A DNA stretch of 64,000 nucleotides. It comes from Paenibacillus ottowii (GTDB lineage Bacteria > Bacillota > Bacilli > Paenibacillales > Paenibacillaceae). The position numbers and the translations under genes are program-made. Of this stretch, positions 23,537 through 34,454 are shown in pieces (position 1 is the stretch's first letter; the number at the start of each line of letters is the position of its first letter). The DNA is taken from positions 62,001 through 126,000 of the forward strand of contig NZ_VIJZ01000005.1 in the NCBI RefSeq assembly GCF_006874425.1, written 5' to 3'. The notes under the pieces are model-generated. The model saw nothing but the letters and a program-made list of their open reading frames with translations, was not told the DNA's origin and searched no databases.

Positions 23537-24589
23537 ATGCAAGCATTGAGATGGCATGGAGTAAAAGACTTACGTTTGGAAAACATTGAGCAGCCCGCTG
23601 CTCTTCCAGGAAAAGTAAAGATCAAAGTAGAATGGTGTGGCATTTGCGGAAGCGATCTTCACGAATATGTAGCAGGACCAATCTTCATTCCTGAAAATGC
23701 TCAGCATCCACTGACTGGCGAAAAAGCTCCGATCGTGATGGGACATGAATTTTCTGGACAGGTCGTTGAAATCGGTGAAGGCGTAACCAAGATTCAGGTT
23801 GGCGACCGTGTAGTCGTAGAACCTGTATTTGCATGTGGAAAATGCGATGCATGTAAACAAGGAAAGTATAACCTTTGCGATAAAATGGGCTTCCTCGGTT
23901 TGGCAGGCGGCGGCGGTGGATTTTCTGAATATGTGGCTGCTGACGAGCACATGGTTCACAAAATTCCAGAAAGCGTATCTTTCGAGCAAGGCGCTTTGGT
24001 AGAGCCTTCGGCCGTTGCTTTGTATGCTGTACGTCAAAGCCAATTGAAAGTCGGCGATAAAGCTGTCGTATTTGGCGCTGGTCCTATCGGCTTGCTCGTG
24101 ATTGAAGCATTGAAAGCTTCGGGCGCATCTGAGATTTATGCAGTAGAGCTTTCCGAAGAGCGTAAAGCCAAAGCTGCAGAACTGGGTGCTATCGTGCTTG
24201 ATCCTAAAACTTATGATGTGGTGGAAGAGCTGCACAAACGCACCAACGGCGGCGTAGACGTAGCTTATGAAGTCACTGGAGTACCTCCTGTGCTGACTCA
24301 AGCAATTGAATCCACTAAAATCAGCGGACAAATCATGATCGTCAGCATTTTTGAAAAAGAAGCTCCAATTAAACCGAACAATATTGTCATGAAGGAACGC
24401 AATCTGACTGGTATTATCGGCTACCGCGATGTATTCCCAGCTGTGATCAGCTTGATGGAAAAGGGATATTTCCCTGCTGACAAGCTTGTAACCAAACGTA
24501 TCAAGCTCGAAGAAGTGATCGAGCAAGGCTTTGAAGGTCTCCTGAAAGAGAAAAATCAGGTTAAAATCCTGGTATCTCCGCAATCCTAA
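23537..24589 (+). CDS. bdhA: (R,R)-butanediol dehydrogenase
   Basis: This zinc-dependent medium-chain dehydrogenase interconverts acetoin and (R,R)-2,3-butanediol with NAD(H). The catalytic zinc site has CGICGSD, GHEFSG and EPS; the structural zinc site is CGKCDACKQGKYNLC. The nucleotide site reads VFGAGPIGLL (residues about 180-189). Length (350) and sequence fit BdhA of Bacillus and Paenibacillus polymyxa, a known (R,R)-butanediol producer. AAGGAG precedes the ATG, and a terminator follows at 24603. Confidence 0.93.
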   Translation: MQALRWHGVKDLRLENIEQPAALPGKVKIKVEWCGICGSDLHEYVAGPIFIPENAQHPLTGEKAPIVMGHEFSGQVVEIGEGVTKIQVGDRVVVEPVFACGKCDACKQGKYNLCDKMGFLGLAGGGGGFSEYVAADEHMVHKIPESVSFEQGALVEPSAVALYAVRQSQLKVGDKAVVFGAGPIGLLVIEALKASGASEIYAVELSEERKAKAAELGAIVLDPKTYDVVEELHKRTNGGVDVAYEVTGVPPVLTQAIESTKISGQIMIVSIFEKEAPIKPNNIVMKERNLTGIIGYRDVFPAVISLMEKGYFPADKLVTKRIKLEEVIEQGFEGLLKEKNQVKILVSPQS

Positions 24590-24602
24590 TATCGAAAAAA
24601 AC

Positions 24603-24631
24603 AGATGTCTGCCCTGTGCAGGCATCTTTTA
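24603..24631 (+). terminator. Terminator of bdhA
   Basis: AGATGtCTGC pairs with GCAGgCATCT, followed by TTTTATT. Confidence 0.8.
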
Positions 24632-24677
24632 TTATAAAACCAGGTTGCACGGCAAGAGTTCATGTAAATGAAAAGAC

Positions 24678-24732
24678 AAAACAGCGCTCTCCTACTTTGG
24701 TCTCTGCCGTTAAGTAAGAATAGCGCTGTTTT
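24678..24732 (-). terminator. Terminator of siderophore-binding lipoprotein gene
   Basis: AAAACAGCGCT pairs with AGCGCTGTTTT around a 33-base loop. TTTTGTC follows on the minus strand, and the plus strand also ends in TTTTATTATA. Confidence 0.65.
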
Positions 24733-24758
24733 ATTATAATCTAGATTATTGAGTTACA

Positions 24759-25745
24759 TTATTTCATTACATTGTTCAGAACATCATCAATCATTTGGCT
24801 GTTTGCGATTGTACCTGTATACAACCAGCTGGAATGCTTGCCAAAATCGTATACGTGGCCTTCTTTGACAGCCGGAATTCCTGCCCAGACTGGATCTTTA
24901 ATAATCTCATCCTTGCTCACATTTTTGCTGTTCACGATAAAGATATAATCAGCGTCCAGCTCAGCTAGTTTTTCCAGGGATAAGTTGCTCCAGTTCGCCT
25001 TGGCCGTTTTGGAAATCTCTTGTACGACCTGTGGAATCTTGAATCCCAAATCCTTGTATAATACATCCCCGCTGGATAGATTTTGGTTCACCACATATAC
25101 GTTTTTATCCGTTACCCACAATGCCGCAGCCGTTTTTTGTCCCACCGTCTGACTCAGCTTGGCTTTCGCTTCTGCCGCTTTTTTGTCATAGTTGCTCAAT
25201 ACCTGCTTCGCTTCACTGCTCTTATTCAGCACCTCACCCACGGTCAGCAGTTCTTGACGCCAATCATTATTCATATTACTGCCTACAACATAGGTCGGAG
25301 CAATTTTGGAGTATTGATTATATTTGTCGCCTTCGACCATGCTCGCACTGTCCATAATGATCAAGTCAGGCTTGAAGCTCAACACCGCTTCGAACGGAAG
25401 ATCCGAAGCGATGGGAGGAACATCCTTCAGTTCTTTTTGCAGGTAAGCCTGAACTGAGTTTTTACCTACCGACCATTGGGCTACCGGTTTAACACCCAGC
25501 GCCACCAGATGGTCCTCCAGATAAGAAGCAAGCACACGCTGAGGCTGAGCCGGAATCTTCACTTCATGCCCAAGTGCATCCTTCAGCACCCTTTCCTGTG
25601 ATGCTGGTTCCGTTGATGTATTATTGTTCCCTTGTGCAGCGCCATCCGTTGCCATAGGACTGGATGAGCCTGAGCACGCGCTTAGCAGCAAGGTAAAACT
25701 AAGCAATAAAATAAATGCCATGGAATGCTTTGCATTTCTATTCAT
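24759..25745 (-). CDS. Iron-siderophore ABC transporter substrate-binding lipoprotein
   Basis: The protein starts MNRNAKHS with a lipoprotein signal ending LLLSACSGS (Cys about residue 22). The mature part has the FecB/FhuD-type fold: GHEVKIPAQPQRVLASYLED, LALGVKPVA-like segments, LSFKPDLIIMDS and a C-terminal helix. The 328-residue length is standard. ATG 25745 has AAGGG about 10 nt upstream, and a Fur box lies at 25771-25785. The frame is open upstream into the AraC gene with no stop, so a 671-residue fusion is formally possible. An internal lipobox and Fur box argue for a separate protein. Confidence 0.82.
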   Translation of the reverse strand: MNRNAKHSMAFILLLSFTLLLSACSGSSSPMATDGAAQGNNNTSTEPASQERVLKDALGHEVKIPAQPQRVLASYLEDHLVALGVKPVAQWSVGKNSVQAYLQKELKDVPPIASDLPFEAVLSFKPDLIIMDSASMVEGDKYNQYSKIAPTYVVGSNMNNDWRQELLTVGEVLNKSSEAKQVLSNYDKKAAEAKAKLSQTVGQKTAAALWVTDKNVYVVNQNLSSGDVLYKDLGFKIPQVVQEISKTAKANWSNLSLEKLAELDADYIFIVNSKNVSKDEIIKDPVWAGIPAVKEGHVYDFGKHSSWLYTGTIANSQMIDDVLNNVMK

Positions 25746-26774
25746 TCGTAAAATCCCTTCATCATAGTTTTGATAATGATTATTATCCTCAATAACAGTA
25801 TGCAGGCCGCTACTTATTGAATCAATGGAACATTCAGACATGCTTGATGGATTATCCAGACGCATATCACTATCAAAAACAGCTGAATATAGGCTATCCC
25901 GATAATGCACCGGGGATACCCCGGTATGTTTTTTGAATGCCCGGCTAAAGAAATACACATCCGGATACCCCACACTCACAGCAATATCCTGTAAAGTGGC
26001 ATCCGTCTTCCGCAAAAGCTCCTTCGCCTTGTCCATCCGTAGTTGAATCAGATACATAATCGGGCTGCAATCCGTTTGTTTTTTAAATAATCGAGTCAGG
26101 TGTCGCGGGCTGCATTCCAATAATCCGGCCAGACGTTCCAGTGTGATGGATTCCGCATAATGAGCCTGCATAAATCGAATCGCCTGTGCCACGACATCCC
26201 GCGTGGAAGTCCGAGCCTGCGGTTCCTGCCATTGGCGCATACATTCATATGCAAAATCATAGAACCGACCCTGAGCCTGGATCTTCGATAACCCCTCTTG
26301 ATCCTGCCATGCGTCCGCCAATAGTTGCAGCTTTTGGTATAGTATAACCGGATAGGACGGTATGAAACCATAAGCTGCCGAAGGATGATGATAAACTGTG
26401 TGTCCCGATAGAGAGGTCGCTTTATATAGAACAAGAATATATTCGATCCCGCATGGCGCGGGCTTTATGTTCAGTTCAAAACCTTTGCTGCCATGCAGCA
26501 CATACCCGGAATGGGATGCATCCTTCCAATCACCAGCCAAGTGCACGCTACCCTGTAGCATAAACACAAAAGCATGCGCTGGGAAACAATAGGATTGAAC
26601 CAGCTCTACAGCTTCCAGTCGAATGTGCCGGACATCCATGACACGGATCGACGAATGGAGCCATACGGACAGCAGCTTGTTCAGCCCATCAGCTTCATGC
26701 CCCTTGCTCATCCCGGTATGGGAACCTGCCTGTTTTTGCCGATCCTGCTTCACGTATCCAAGCCTCCGCTTCAT
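25746..26774 (-). CDS. AraC-family regulator, Btr-like, lacking its own stop codon
   Basis: Residues about 30-160 form an AraC_binding (cupin-like) domain. Residues about 185-290 form the double helix-turn-helix (LERLAGLLECSPRHLTRLFK and DIAVSVGYPDVYFFSRAFKK). The AraC domain ends at HYRDS, but the frame continues through about 50 low-similarity residues straight into the lipoprotein. AraC regulators linked to siderophore uptake are known, such as B. subtilis Btr (YbbB), in which a binding-protein domain is fused. Here the stop codon may have been lost. The terminal coordinate is set just before the lipoprotein start. Confidence 0.8.
25771..25785 (-). promoter_or_regulatory. Fur box before siderophore-binding lipoprotein
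   Basis: TGATAATGATTATTA matches 14 of 15 bases of the 7-1-7 Fur box TGATAATNATTATCA. It lies 26 bp upstream of the lipoprotein ATG, inside the continuous frame. Confidence 0.8.
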
Positions 26775-26824
26775 AAATATCTTACTTTTTTTTCAAACCA
26801 ATCTCATTATATATCATAAAGACA

Positions 26825-26865
26825 GAATGATATCGATCATACAACAATCGTCAACGATATCATTC
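26825..26865 (-). promoter_or_regulatory. Inverted repeat upstream of AraC regulator
   Basis: GAATGATATCG (26825-26835) and CGATATCATTC (26855-26865) are perfect 11-bp arms separated by 19 bp. A TATAAT box follows on the minus strand near 26809. It could bind the AraC protein, or form paired Fur-like half sites. Confidence 0.45.
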
Positions 26866-27032
26866 TTCTGCCTACGTTCCTACAGTTTATCCTCTATCTA
26901 TTCACAATCTTCCTACCAGATCCTATTTCTTTCATTTCCTAATTGGATATTTTCATGTAGTATAAGTCTAATTGAAGTAACCCTGCTTGGGCTATGCTGA
27001 GGCTATATACTATGATGAAGGAGGATTTCATA

Positions 27033-28379
27033 TTGAAATCAAATGAAGAACCCACTCTGCACAAAAAGCTTCGACCACGACATATTACCTTTATGGCTAT
27101 GGGTGGAGTCATCGGGACGGGGATTTTTAAAGGAAGTACCGAAACGATTAGCTTGGCAGGACCTGGAGTTATTTTGTCCTATGTCTTCGCAGGACTCCTG
27201 CTATTGGTCGTTATGGGCGCGATTGCCGAGATGGCTACCGTCTACCCCAACATGAATATGAAGGATTTTATCCGCAAGGCTTTTGGAGAACGGCTTTCCT
27301 TTATTATCGGCTGGTTGTATTGCTTTATGTGGCTGGCTGTCTGTGTCATTGAGGTCATTGCTGCGGGGAGCTTTCTGCAATATTGGTTGCCAGATGTTCC
27401 TCTATGGCTCCTCAGTTTAGCAAGTGCGGCTTTCATTATTGTCGTCAACATGCTGAGTGTCGGCGGTTTAGGGGAGCTGGAATTTTGGCTGGCGGGTATT
27501 AAGATCGCCATGATTATTATCTTTATCGCCTTGGGTGGCTGTATACTATTCGGAATTATTCCCACTGAAACTCCACCTTATCTGAGCAACTACGCGCAGC
27601 ACGGCGGGTTTCTCCCCAATGGGTGGCTGGCTATCTTTTCGGCGTTACTGGTCGTTACCTTTTCTTACGGAGGGTCTGAGCTGATCGGATTGACGTTGAC
27701 GGAGACTGAAAATCCAGAAAAGGTACTGCCTAAAGTGGTTAAAAGTTTTATTCTTCGCGTTGTTTTGTTCTATACGCTGCCAATTCTCATTATTTGTGGC
27801 TTGATCCCCTGGAATCAGCTGGATGCGAATACCAGCCCATTTGTACAGGTGTTGTCTTCTGTAGGACTTCAAGGCTCGGCTCATGTCATGAACTTTATTC
27901 TGATCACTGCTGTACTGTCTGCTGCCAATTCGGGGATCTACGGAGCAACACGTATGCTCCATTCGTTGGCTGTTAATGGGGAAGGTCCCAAGTCACTCGC
28001 GCGCTTGTCCTCAAATGGGGTCCCAGTGAACAGTCTCAAACTGTGCGCAGTCATCCTGATTGTTGGCTCCATGGTCGCATACGTCGCTCAGGACGGGCTG
28101 TTCCGTATTTTGATGGCTGTACCTGGCTTTGTTGTACTGCTCGTCTGGAGTTGCATCTGTCTGTCCCAATTGAAACTGCGTAAATCTTATCCAGTAGAGC
28201 CTACTTTCAAGATATGGGGATACCCTTATATAACGGCGGTAACAGTGGGATGCCTATGGGTCATTGCCTTCCTGTTCTTGATTGACCCGCAAAATCGAAT
28301 CAGCATAAGTGTATGCGTGTCGTTCATGGCATTTTTGATCATCTGGTCTTTGGTGAAGTTCCGGAGAAAGCAGGCTTAA
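27033..28379 (+). CDS. Amino-acid permease, APC family
   Basis: Twelve hydrophobic spans in about 448 residues, with the APC signature near the start (RHITFMAMGGVIGTGIFKGS), identify an amino acid:H+ symporter of the AAT family (like RocE/GabP/YbxG). The ENPEKVLPKVV loop after span 6 is typical. TTG 27033 lies eight bases after AAGGAGG, so I prefer it to the upstream ATG codons, which overlap that site. The next gene starts 7 nt downstream, so the two are co-transcribed. The substrate is unknown. Confidence 0.87.
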   Translation: MKSNEEPTLHKKLRPRHITFMAMGGVIGTGIFKGSTETISLAGPGVILSYVFAGLLLLVVMGAIAEMATVYPNMNMKDFIRKAFGERLSFIIGWLYCFMWLAVCVIEVIAAGSFLQYWLPDVPLWLLSLASAAFIIVVNMLSVGGLGELEFWLAGIKIAMIIIFIALGGCILFGIIPTETPPYLSNYAQHGGFLPNGWLAIFSALLVVTFSYGGSELIGLTLTETENPEKVLPKVVKSFILRVVLFYTLPILIICGLIPWNQLDANTSPFVQVLSSVGLQGSAHVMNFILITAVLSAANSGIYGATRMLHSLAVNGEGPKSLARLSSNGVPVNSLKLCAVILIVGSMVAYVAQDGLFRILMAVPGFVVLLVWSCICLSQLKLRKSYPVEPTFKIWGYPYITAVTVGCLWVIAFLFLIDPQNRISISVCVSFMAFLIIWSLVKFRRKQA

Positions 28380-28386
28380 ACAGCTC

Positions 28387-29544
28387 ATGATTCAATCGTA
28401 TCTATTTCCTGTTTCATATGCTTTTTTAGCCTTCCCAGTTGCTGCGTTATTGTTTACACTTCCGTTCCTTATCGTGCAATATCGCAGACATGGCTATATT
28501 CACAAGGCTAGAGCATGGTTGCTTTACTTGATGCTGTTATACTTGATGAACGCCTTCTTTTTGGTCATACTTCCGCTCCCGGCATCACGTCACAATGCGG
28601 CCTTGGCCGGGGGAGCGTTGCAATTGATCCCCTTGCAATTCGTGCAAGACATTATAAGAGAAACATCCGTTTCACCTGCTCATCCCTCCAGTTATGTTCA
28701 TTTGCTGAAGGAGCGTGCTTTTCTGCAAGTCGTTTTTAACGTGATCATGACCTTGCCTTTCGGTATGTTCTTACGTTATTATTTCCGTGCACGATGGGGT
28801 TGGTGTCTGATTCTATCCTTCGCCTTGTCCCTCTTCTTTGAGGTGACACAGCTGACGGGACTGTATGGATTTTTTGACCATGCGTATCGTGTGTTTGATG
28901 TGGATGATCTGATGGCTAACACATTGGGCGGTATGCTGGGCTTTCTGCTCGGCGAATGGTTTTCACGCTTCCTTCCCCGTTTGGAACATCTGGACAAGCA
29001 CTTGGATATTACGACCAAACGGGTGTCCTATACAAGACGAGGGGTAGCCTTTTTAGTGGATTCTATCCTTTGGACAGGGTTACTCGGTATCACGGAGTTT
29101 CTGCATGTATCTGCTGCTTTCTGGGTTTCCAGCGGGATATATTTTATGGTAGTTCCTTACCTGACCCATGGACGAACTCCAGGGAAATGGCTGGTACGCA
29201 TACATCTTACAGGGAGAGGAATAAGAGTTTCCCTGTGGGAGCTCATGAAGCGGTACAGTCTCTTGTATTGGTTGTATTTTGGACTGAATTACGTACTAGG
29301 TGGATCTGTGCTGGGATCTCATGTGTCTCCTTGGGTCATGATTCCGATTGGTCTTGTGCTGTTGGTGTTGAACGGGTGGTTGTTTCTCCATTTCGTCATA
29401 CGCCTGTTCAAGAAAGCACCGTTATTTTACGAAGAGCTTAGCCATACTTCACACCAGATTATATGGCCCAAGCGCTATCACCCTCTTCAAAATGACGCCG
29501 CTGACTCTGGACAGACTTCGGGAACGGATACAGATCCAAAATAA
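28387..29544 (+). CDS. VanZ-like and RDD-domain membrane protein
   Basis: The N-terminal half (residues 1-200) is VanZ-like, with FNVIMTLPFGMFLRYYF, SLFFEVTQLTGLYG and FDVDDLMANTLGGMLG. VanZ proteins confer low-level teicoplanin or lipopeptide tolerance, with unclear mechanism. Residues about 215-350 form an RDD domain (TRRGVAFLVDSILW and GRTPGKWLVRI). The fusion is common in Paenibacillus and Bacillus. It follows the permease with 7 nt between and ends at a strong terminator. Confidence 0.85.
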   Translation: MIQSYLFPVSYAFLAFPVAALLFTLPFLIVQYRRHGYIHKARAWLLYLMLLYLMNAFFLVILPLPASRHNAALAGGALQLIPLQFVQDIIRETSVSPAHPSSYVHLLKERAFLQVVFNVIMTLPFGMFLRYYFRARWGWCLILSFALSLFFEVTQLTGLYGFFDHAYRVFDVDDLMANTLGGMLGFLLGEWFSRFLPRLEHLDKHLDITTKRVSYTRRGVAFLVDSILWTGLLGITEFLHVSAAFWVSSGIYFMVVPYLTHGRTPGKWLVRIHLTGRGIRVSLWELMKRYSLLYWLYFGLNYVLGGSVLGSHVSPWVMIPIGLVLLVLNGWLFLHFVIRLFKKAPLFYEELSHTSHQIIWPKRYHPLQNDAADSGQTSGTDTDPK

Positions 29545-29599
29545 CCGGAAGACCGACAACGTGATAAGCATGGCGTTCTGTTTTCCTATCTAAGCAAAA

Positions 29600-29650
29600 T
29601 AAAAAACAGGCGAAGCAAAGGGGAGCCCTTTGTTCGCCTGTTTTTTATTT
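29600..29650. terminator. Bidirectional terminator
   Basis: AAACAGGCGAA pairs with TCGCCTGTTT, with inner pairing of CAAAGGG with CCCTTTG. A/T runs on both sides suit both the VanZ gene (plus) and the nitroreductase gene (minus). Confidence 0.9.
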
Positions 29651-29676
29651 TGTGTATCGACGTTAATTCATTTTGT

Positions 29677-30330
29677 TTATTTCCACTGTGCAATTTGATC
29701 AATTGGTAAACGTGTGGACGGATGACCCTCGTTGATTCCTTTACCCATGGAAATGAGCATGACAGGAACATAACGATCTTTGTCCAGACCAAAGGCTTCA
29801 GCAATTTTATCCTTCTCATAACCGCCGATAGCGTTAGTGTCGTACCCATGAGCACGTGCCACCAGCATAAGCTGCATAGACACCAATCCACCGTCGATCA
29901 GGACCGTTTCTCTATTCACAACTGGATCAAGGGCAGCAAAATGGGCTGTTACTTTTTCCTGTTGCATTTCTTTAATGTCTTTTGGCATATAGCCCAGTTC
30001 TACAGCTTCTCCGAAGATTTGTTCGAAATTATCAAAGTTGTTCAAATCTCCAAACACAGCGATCACGGCCGAAGATGTCTCTACTTGACGTTGGTTGAAA
30101 CGAGCCAATGGCGCCAGTGTTGCTTTACCTTCAGGGCTTTCGATGACGAGAAAACGCCAAGGTTGCAGGTTAATGGAAGATGGAGCGCGTGTAGCTTCCG
30201 TCAAAATCTCAGTCATTTCCTCGCGGCTGATCTTCACGGACGGGTCGTATACTTTTACCGAACGGCGTCCCAGTGCGATTTCCTTAAAATCATTTGTTTT
30301 CACAATATTGGTTGTATTTGTATTACTCAT
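29677..30330 (-). CDS. Nitroreductase family protein
   Basis: An FMN-dependent NAD(P)H nitroreductase of 217 residues. The N-terminal FMN motif RRSVKVYDPSVKISREEM and SSINLQPWRFLVI are typical, as is GYDTNAIGGYEKDKI near the C-terminus. It resembles B. subtilis YdgI/YodC and may reduce quinones or nitro compounds. ATG 30330 has AAAGGAGAG six bases upstream; a longer frame to 30372 is unlikely. The MarR gene lies 48 nt upstream and probably regulates the pair. Confidence 0.9.
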   Translation of the reverse strand: MSNTNTTNIVKTNDFKEIALGRRSVKVYDPSVKISREEMTEILTEATRAPSSINLQPWRFLVIESPEGKATLAPLARFNQRQVETSSAVIAVFGDLNNFDNFEQIFGEAVELGYMPKDIKEMQQEKVTAHFAALDPVVNRETVLIDGGLVSMQLMLVARAHGYDTNAIGGYEKDKIAEAFGLDKDRYVPVMLISMGKGINEGHPSTRLPIDQIAQWK

Positions 30331-30378
30331 TCCAATCTCTCCTTTGTCCCTCTGGGGAATCGTAATATTCACATGTCG

Positions 30379-30834
30379 TCAGTCCATATTGGATATATGA
30401 CTATTCATCACTTGCAGCATATCAGCTAGCTGTTGCCGCTGGGTCTCGTCGAAGCTCTGTAGCAGCTGAGCTACAAACTGCGAGCGCTCCTGCTTAAAGA
30501 TGACAATGCGTGCACGTCCATAATCGGTCAAGCTTACCAAGGTAACCCTGTTGTCCTCTGGTTTTGTGCGTCGTGTGACCATTTCGGTCGCCTCTAGCTG
30601 TTTCAAATGGCGCGTTACGGCCGCACCGTCGATGCCAACCTCTTTTTGCAGCAGCGTTTGGCTAATCTCCTCCACCTGATACAACTTGCACAACAACTGC
30701 AATCTGGAGGCGCTGATTCCTGCACACCGCTCAAACTTGGAGCTAATCTGTTTGTTCAGCAGCAGCAGCAGATCAAAAATATACTCAGCCTCGGATGGTG
30801 TCTGGGTGATATCAATCTCTCCTCCCTTAAGCAT
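30379..30834 (-). CDS. MarR-family repressor
   Basis: The 151-residue winged helix protein has SRLQLLCKLYQ, SQTLLQKEVGIDGAAVTRHL (recognition helix) and the wing RRTKPEDNRVTLVSLT. It lies upstream of the nitroreductase in one operon. A 27-bp palindrome at 30860-30886 just before its start is its likely operator. MarR relatives such as YodB/CatR sense quinones via Cys; here Cys residues occur in RCAGIS and LLCKLY. Confidence 0.9.
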   Translation of the reverse strand: MLKGGEIDITQTPSEAEYIFDLLLLLNKQISSKFERCAGISASRLQLLCKLYQVEEISQTLLQKEVGIDGAAVTRHLKQLEATEMVTRRTKPEDNRVTLVSLTDYGRARIVIFKQERSQFVAQLLQSFDETQRQQLADMLQVMNSHISNMD

Positions 30835-30859
30835 ATCGCTGGGCTTTATGATCTAACCG

Positions 30860-30886
30860 TTGATCCATCAATCATTGATCTATCAA
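30860..30886 (-). promoter_or_regulatory. MarR operator palindrome
   Basis: A 27-bp inverted repeat built from TTGATCCATCAAT and ATTGATCTATCAA around a central C, with one internal mismatch pair. It lies 26 bp upstream of the marR start. Confidence 0.6.
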
Positions 30887-30947
30887 GTAATATACAACTT
30901 CTTTAACAATAAATCAAGTCCCTGAGAAAAATAAAGTGCCTCATTCC

Positions 30948-30993
30948 AAATAAAAGCTGAGCGACTCGCACGGAGCCGCTCAGCTTTTATTTT
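30948..30993 (-). terminator. Terminator of gdhA
   Basis: AAATAAAAGCTGAGCG pairs with CGCTCAGCTTTTATTT, followed by a T-rich tract on both strands. Confidence 0.9.
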
Positions 30994-31054
30994 GCTTTTA
31001 TACGCTAGGTTATTCAATCTTTGTACAATTAAGATAAGGAAATGGGATGTTGAA

Positions 31055-32848
<1,794 letters not shown>

Positions 32849-34240
32849 TTACGCATAAAAGGCTTCAAGCTGACGCACAATTTCGGCCTCGTCATGCTCT
32901 ACCACTTGCTGATGTTGCGGCTTGGAAAACAATTGTTCAATTTGTTCCGGGAACTCCTGCTTGATGTCCACCAGACGAATCGCCTCATCGAACTTGGCTG
33001 GATGCGCTGTCGCGAAGGTCACACAGACTTCGTCCGCGCCATTATACGCCTCATACGCAGCAATACCGCAAGCCGTATGCGGGTCGAGCAAATAATCATA
33101 TTCAGCCTTGTATTTCTTGATCAGCTCCAGACACTGCTCATTCGAAGCACCCAGCGCTTCAAAATCTTGCTGAACTCGCTTCAAATCCTCTGCCCCGATC
33201 ACAATCCGCCCCTCGGTTTTGAGGTTATTCATGTATTCAGATACCTTAGTCGCATCCTCTCCGAGGAAGTAGTACAGGTATCTTTCGAAATTGCTTGCCA
33301 CCTGAATGTCCATCGAAGGACTGTATGTGCTCTTAAAGTCACCTGGCTGGTATTCGCCTGTCTTCACGAAACGCTCCAAAATATTATTTTCGTTCGTGGC
33401 AATGATCAGCTTATGGATCGGCAGGCCCATTTTCTTCGCAAGAAAGCCGGAAAAGATATTGCCAAAGTTGCCGGATGGCACACTGACATTGATCTTCTTC
33501 GTACCCGCAGACTCCAGCGCCCGGAAATAAGCATAGAAGTAATATACCGTCTGCGCCAAAATACGCACAAAGTTAATCGAATTAATCGCCCGCAGATGAT
33601 GTTTGGCTTTGAAGTCCAAATCAGCGAACAGGTCCTTAATCACTTTTTGACAATCGTCAAAGTTTCCTTTTACAGATAGATTCAGCACGTTTTCATCGTC
33701 TACCGTCGTCATTTGCAGTTCTTGTACCTTGCTCACTTTTTGATGCGGATGCAAAATACAGATTTTGATGCCTTCCTTGCCTCGTACGCCCTGAATGGCT
33801 GCCGCCCCGGTATCGCCTGAGGTTGCTCCCAAAATGTGAATGATCTCATTCTGCTTTTTGGAAACATAGGAATAAAATTCACCCATAAATTGCAGCGCCA
33901 CATCCTTGAACGCAAACGTAGGTCCATGGAACAACTCCAAAATAGACAGGGAATCGTTGATCTTCTTCACTGGCGTAACTTCCGGATGACGGAAGCTTGC
34001 ATAGCTGCGCTCTACCAGTTGCTTCAAATCTTCACGAGGAATCTCATCATTGATATACAGCGCAAAAACTTCCAGCAGCAGCTCTCTGTAGCTCAATGTC
34101 GCCCATTGCTCCAGCGTAGCTCCCGACACCGTCGGAATCTGCTCCGGTACCATCAGACCTCCATCGTCAGCTAACCCCATGAGCACGGTATCAATAAATC
34201 CCTTGGCTTCTACTCGACCTCTAGTGCTTATATATCTCAT
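32849..34240 (-). CDS. thrC: Threonine synthase (long form)
   Basis: This PLP enzyme converts O-phosphohomoserine to threonine. The PLP-lysine block is HGPTFAFKDVALQFMG, and the phosphate-binding loop is ILGATSGDTGAAA. SVPSGNFGNIFSGF is also typical. At 463 residues it belongs to the longer E. coli/yeast type, not the 350-residue Bacillus type. I chose ATG 34240 (MRYISTRG), with GGGGG six to seven bases upstream; the longer frame to 34324 is not family-like. Confidence 0.93.
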   Translation of the reverse strand: MRYISTRGRVEAKGFIDTVLMGLADDGGLMVPEQIPTVSGATLEQWATLSYRELLLEVFALYINDEIPREDLKQLVERSYASFRHPEVTPVKKINDSLSILELFHGPTFAFKDVALQFMGEFYSYVSKKQNEIIHILGATSGDTGAAAIQGVRGKEGIKICILHPHQKVSKVQELQMTTVDDENVLNLSVKGNFDDCQKVIKDLFADLDFKAKHHLRAINSINFVRILAQTVYYFYAYFRALESAGTKKINVSVPSGNFGNIFSGFLAKKMGLPIHKLIIATNENNILERFVKTGEYQPGDFKSTYSPSMDIQVASNFERYLYYFLGEDATKVSEYMNNLKTEGRIVIGAEDLKRVQQDFEALGASNEQCLELIKKYKAEYDYLLDPHTACGIAAYEAYNGADEVCVTFATAHPAKFDEAIRLVDIKQEFPEQIEQLFSKPQHQQVVEHDEAEIVRQLEAFYA

Positions 34241-34454
34241 ATACATCCCCCAATAAAAATTCAATTCGAACCTTTTTTCGAATATATTATTGTCTATAAT
34301 ACCCTGTCGCGGTGCTGTAACCAAGCCTTTTTTTCATATTTCAAAGACTTTCTCCTACTTTACCATACCCTGATGCATCAAGCATCTATCATCACTAGTC
34401 AATTAGAACGTCAGGAACAGGCCGTAAGTGTGAAAAGGAAGGCTGCTCCAGCCA

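Noticed and set aside
23570-24625. 351-codon minus-strand frame opposite bdhA
   Set aside because: It lies wholly antisense to bdhA; its length follows from the codon use of bdhA and the product is not protein-like.
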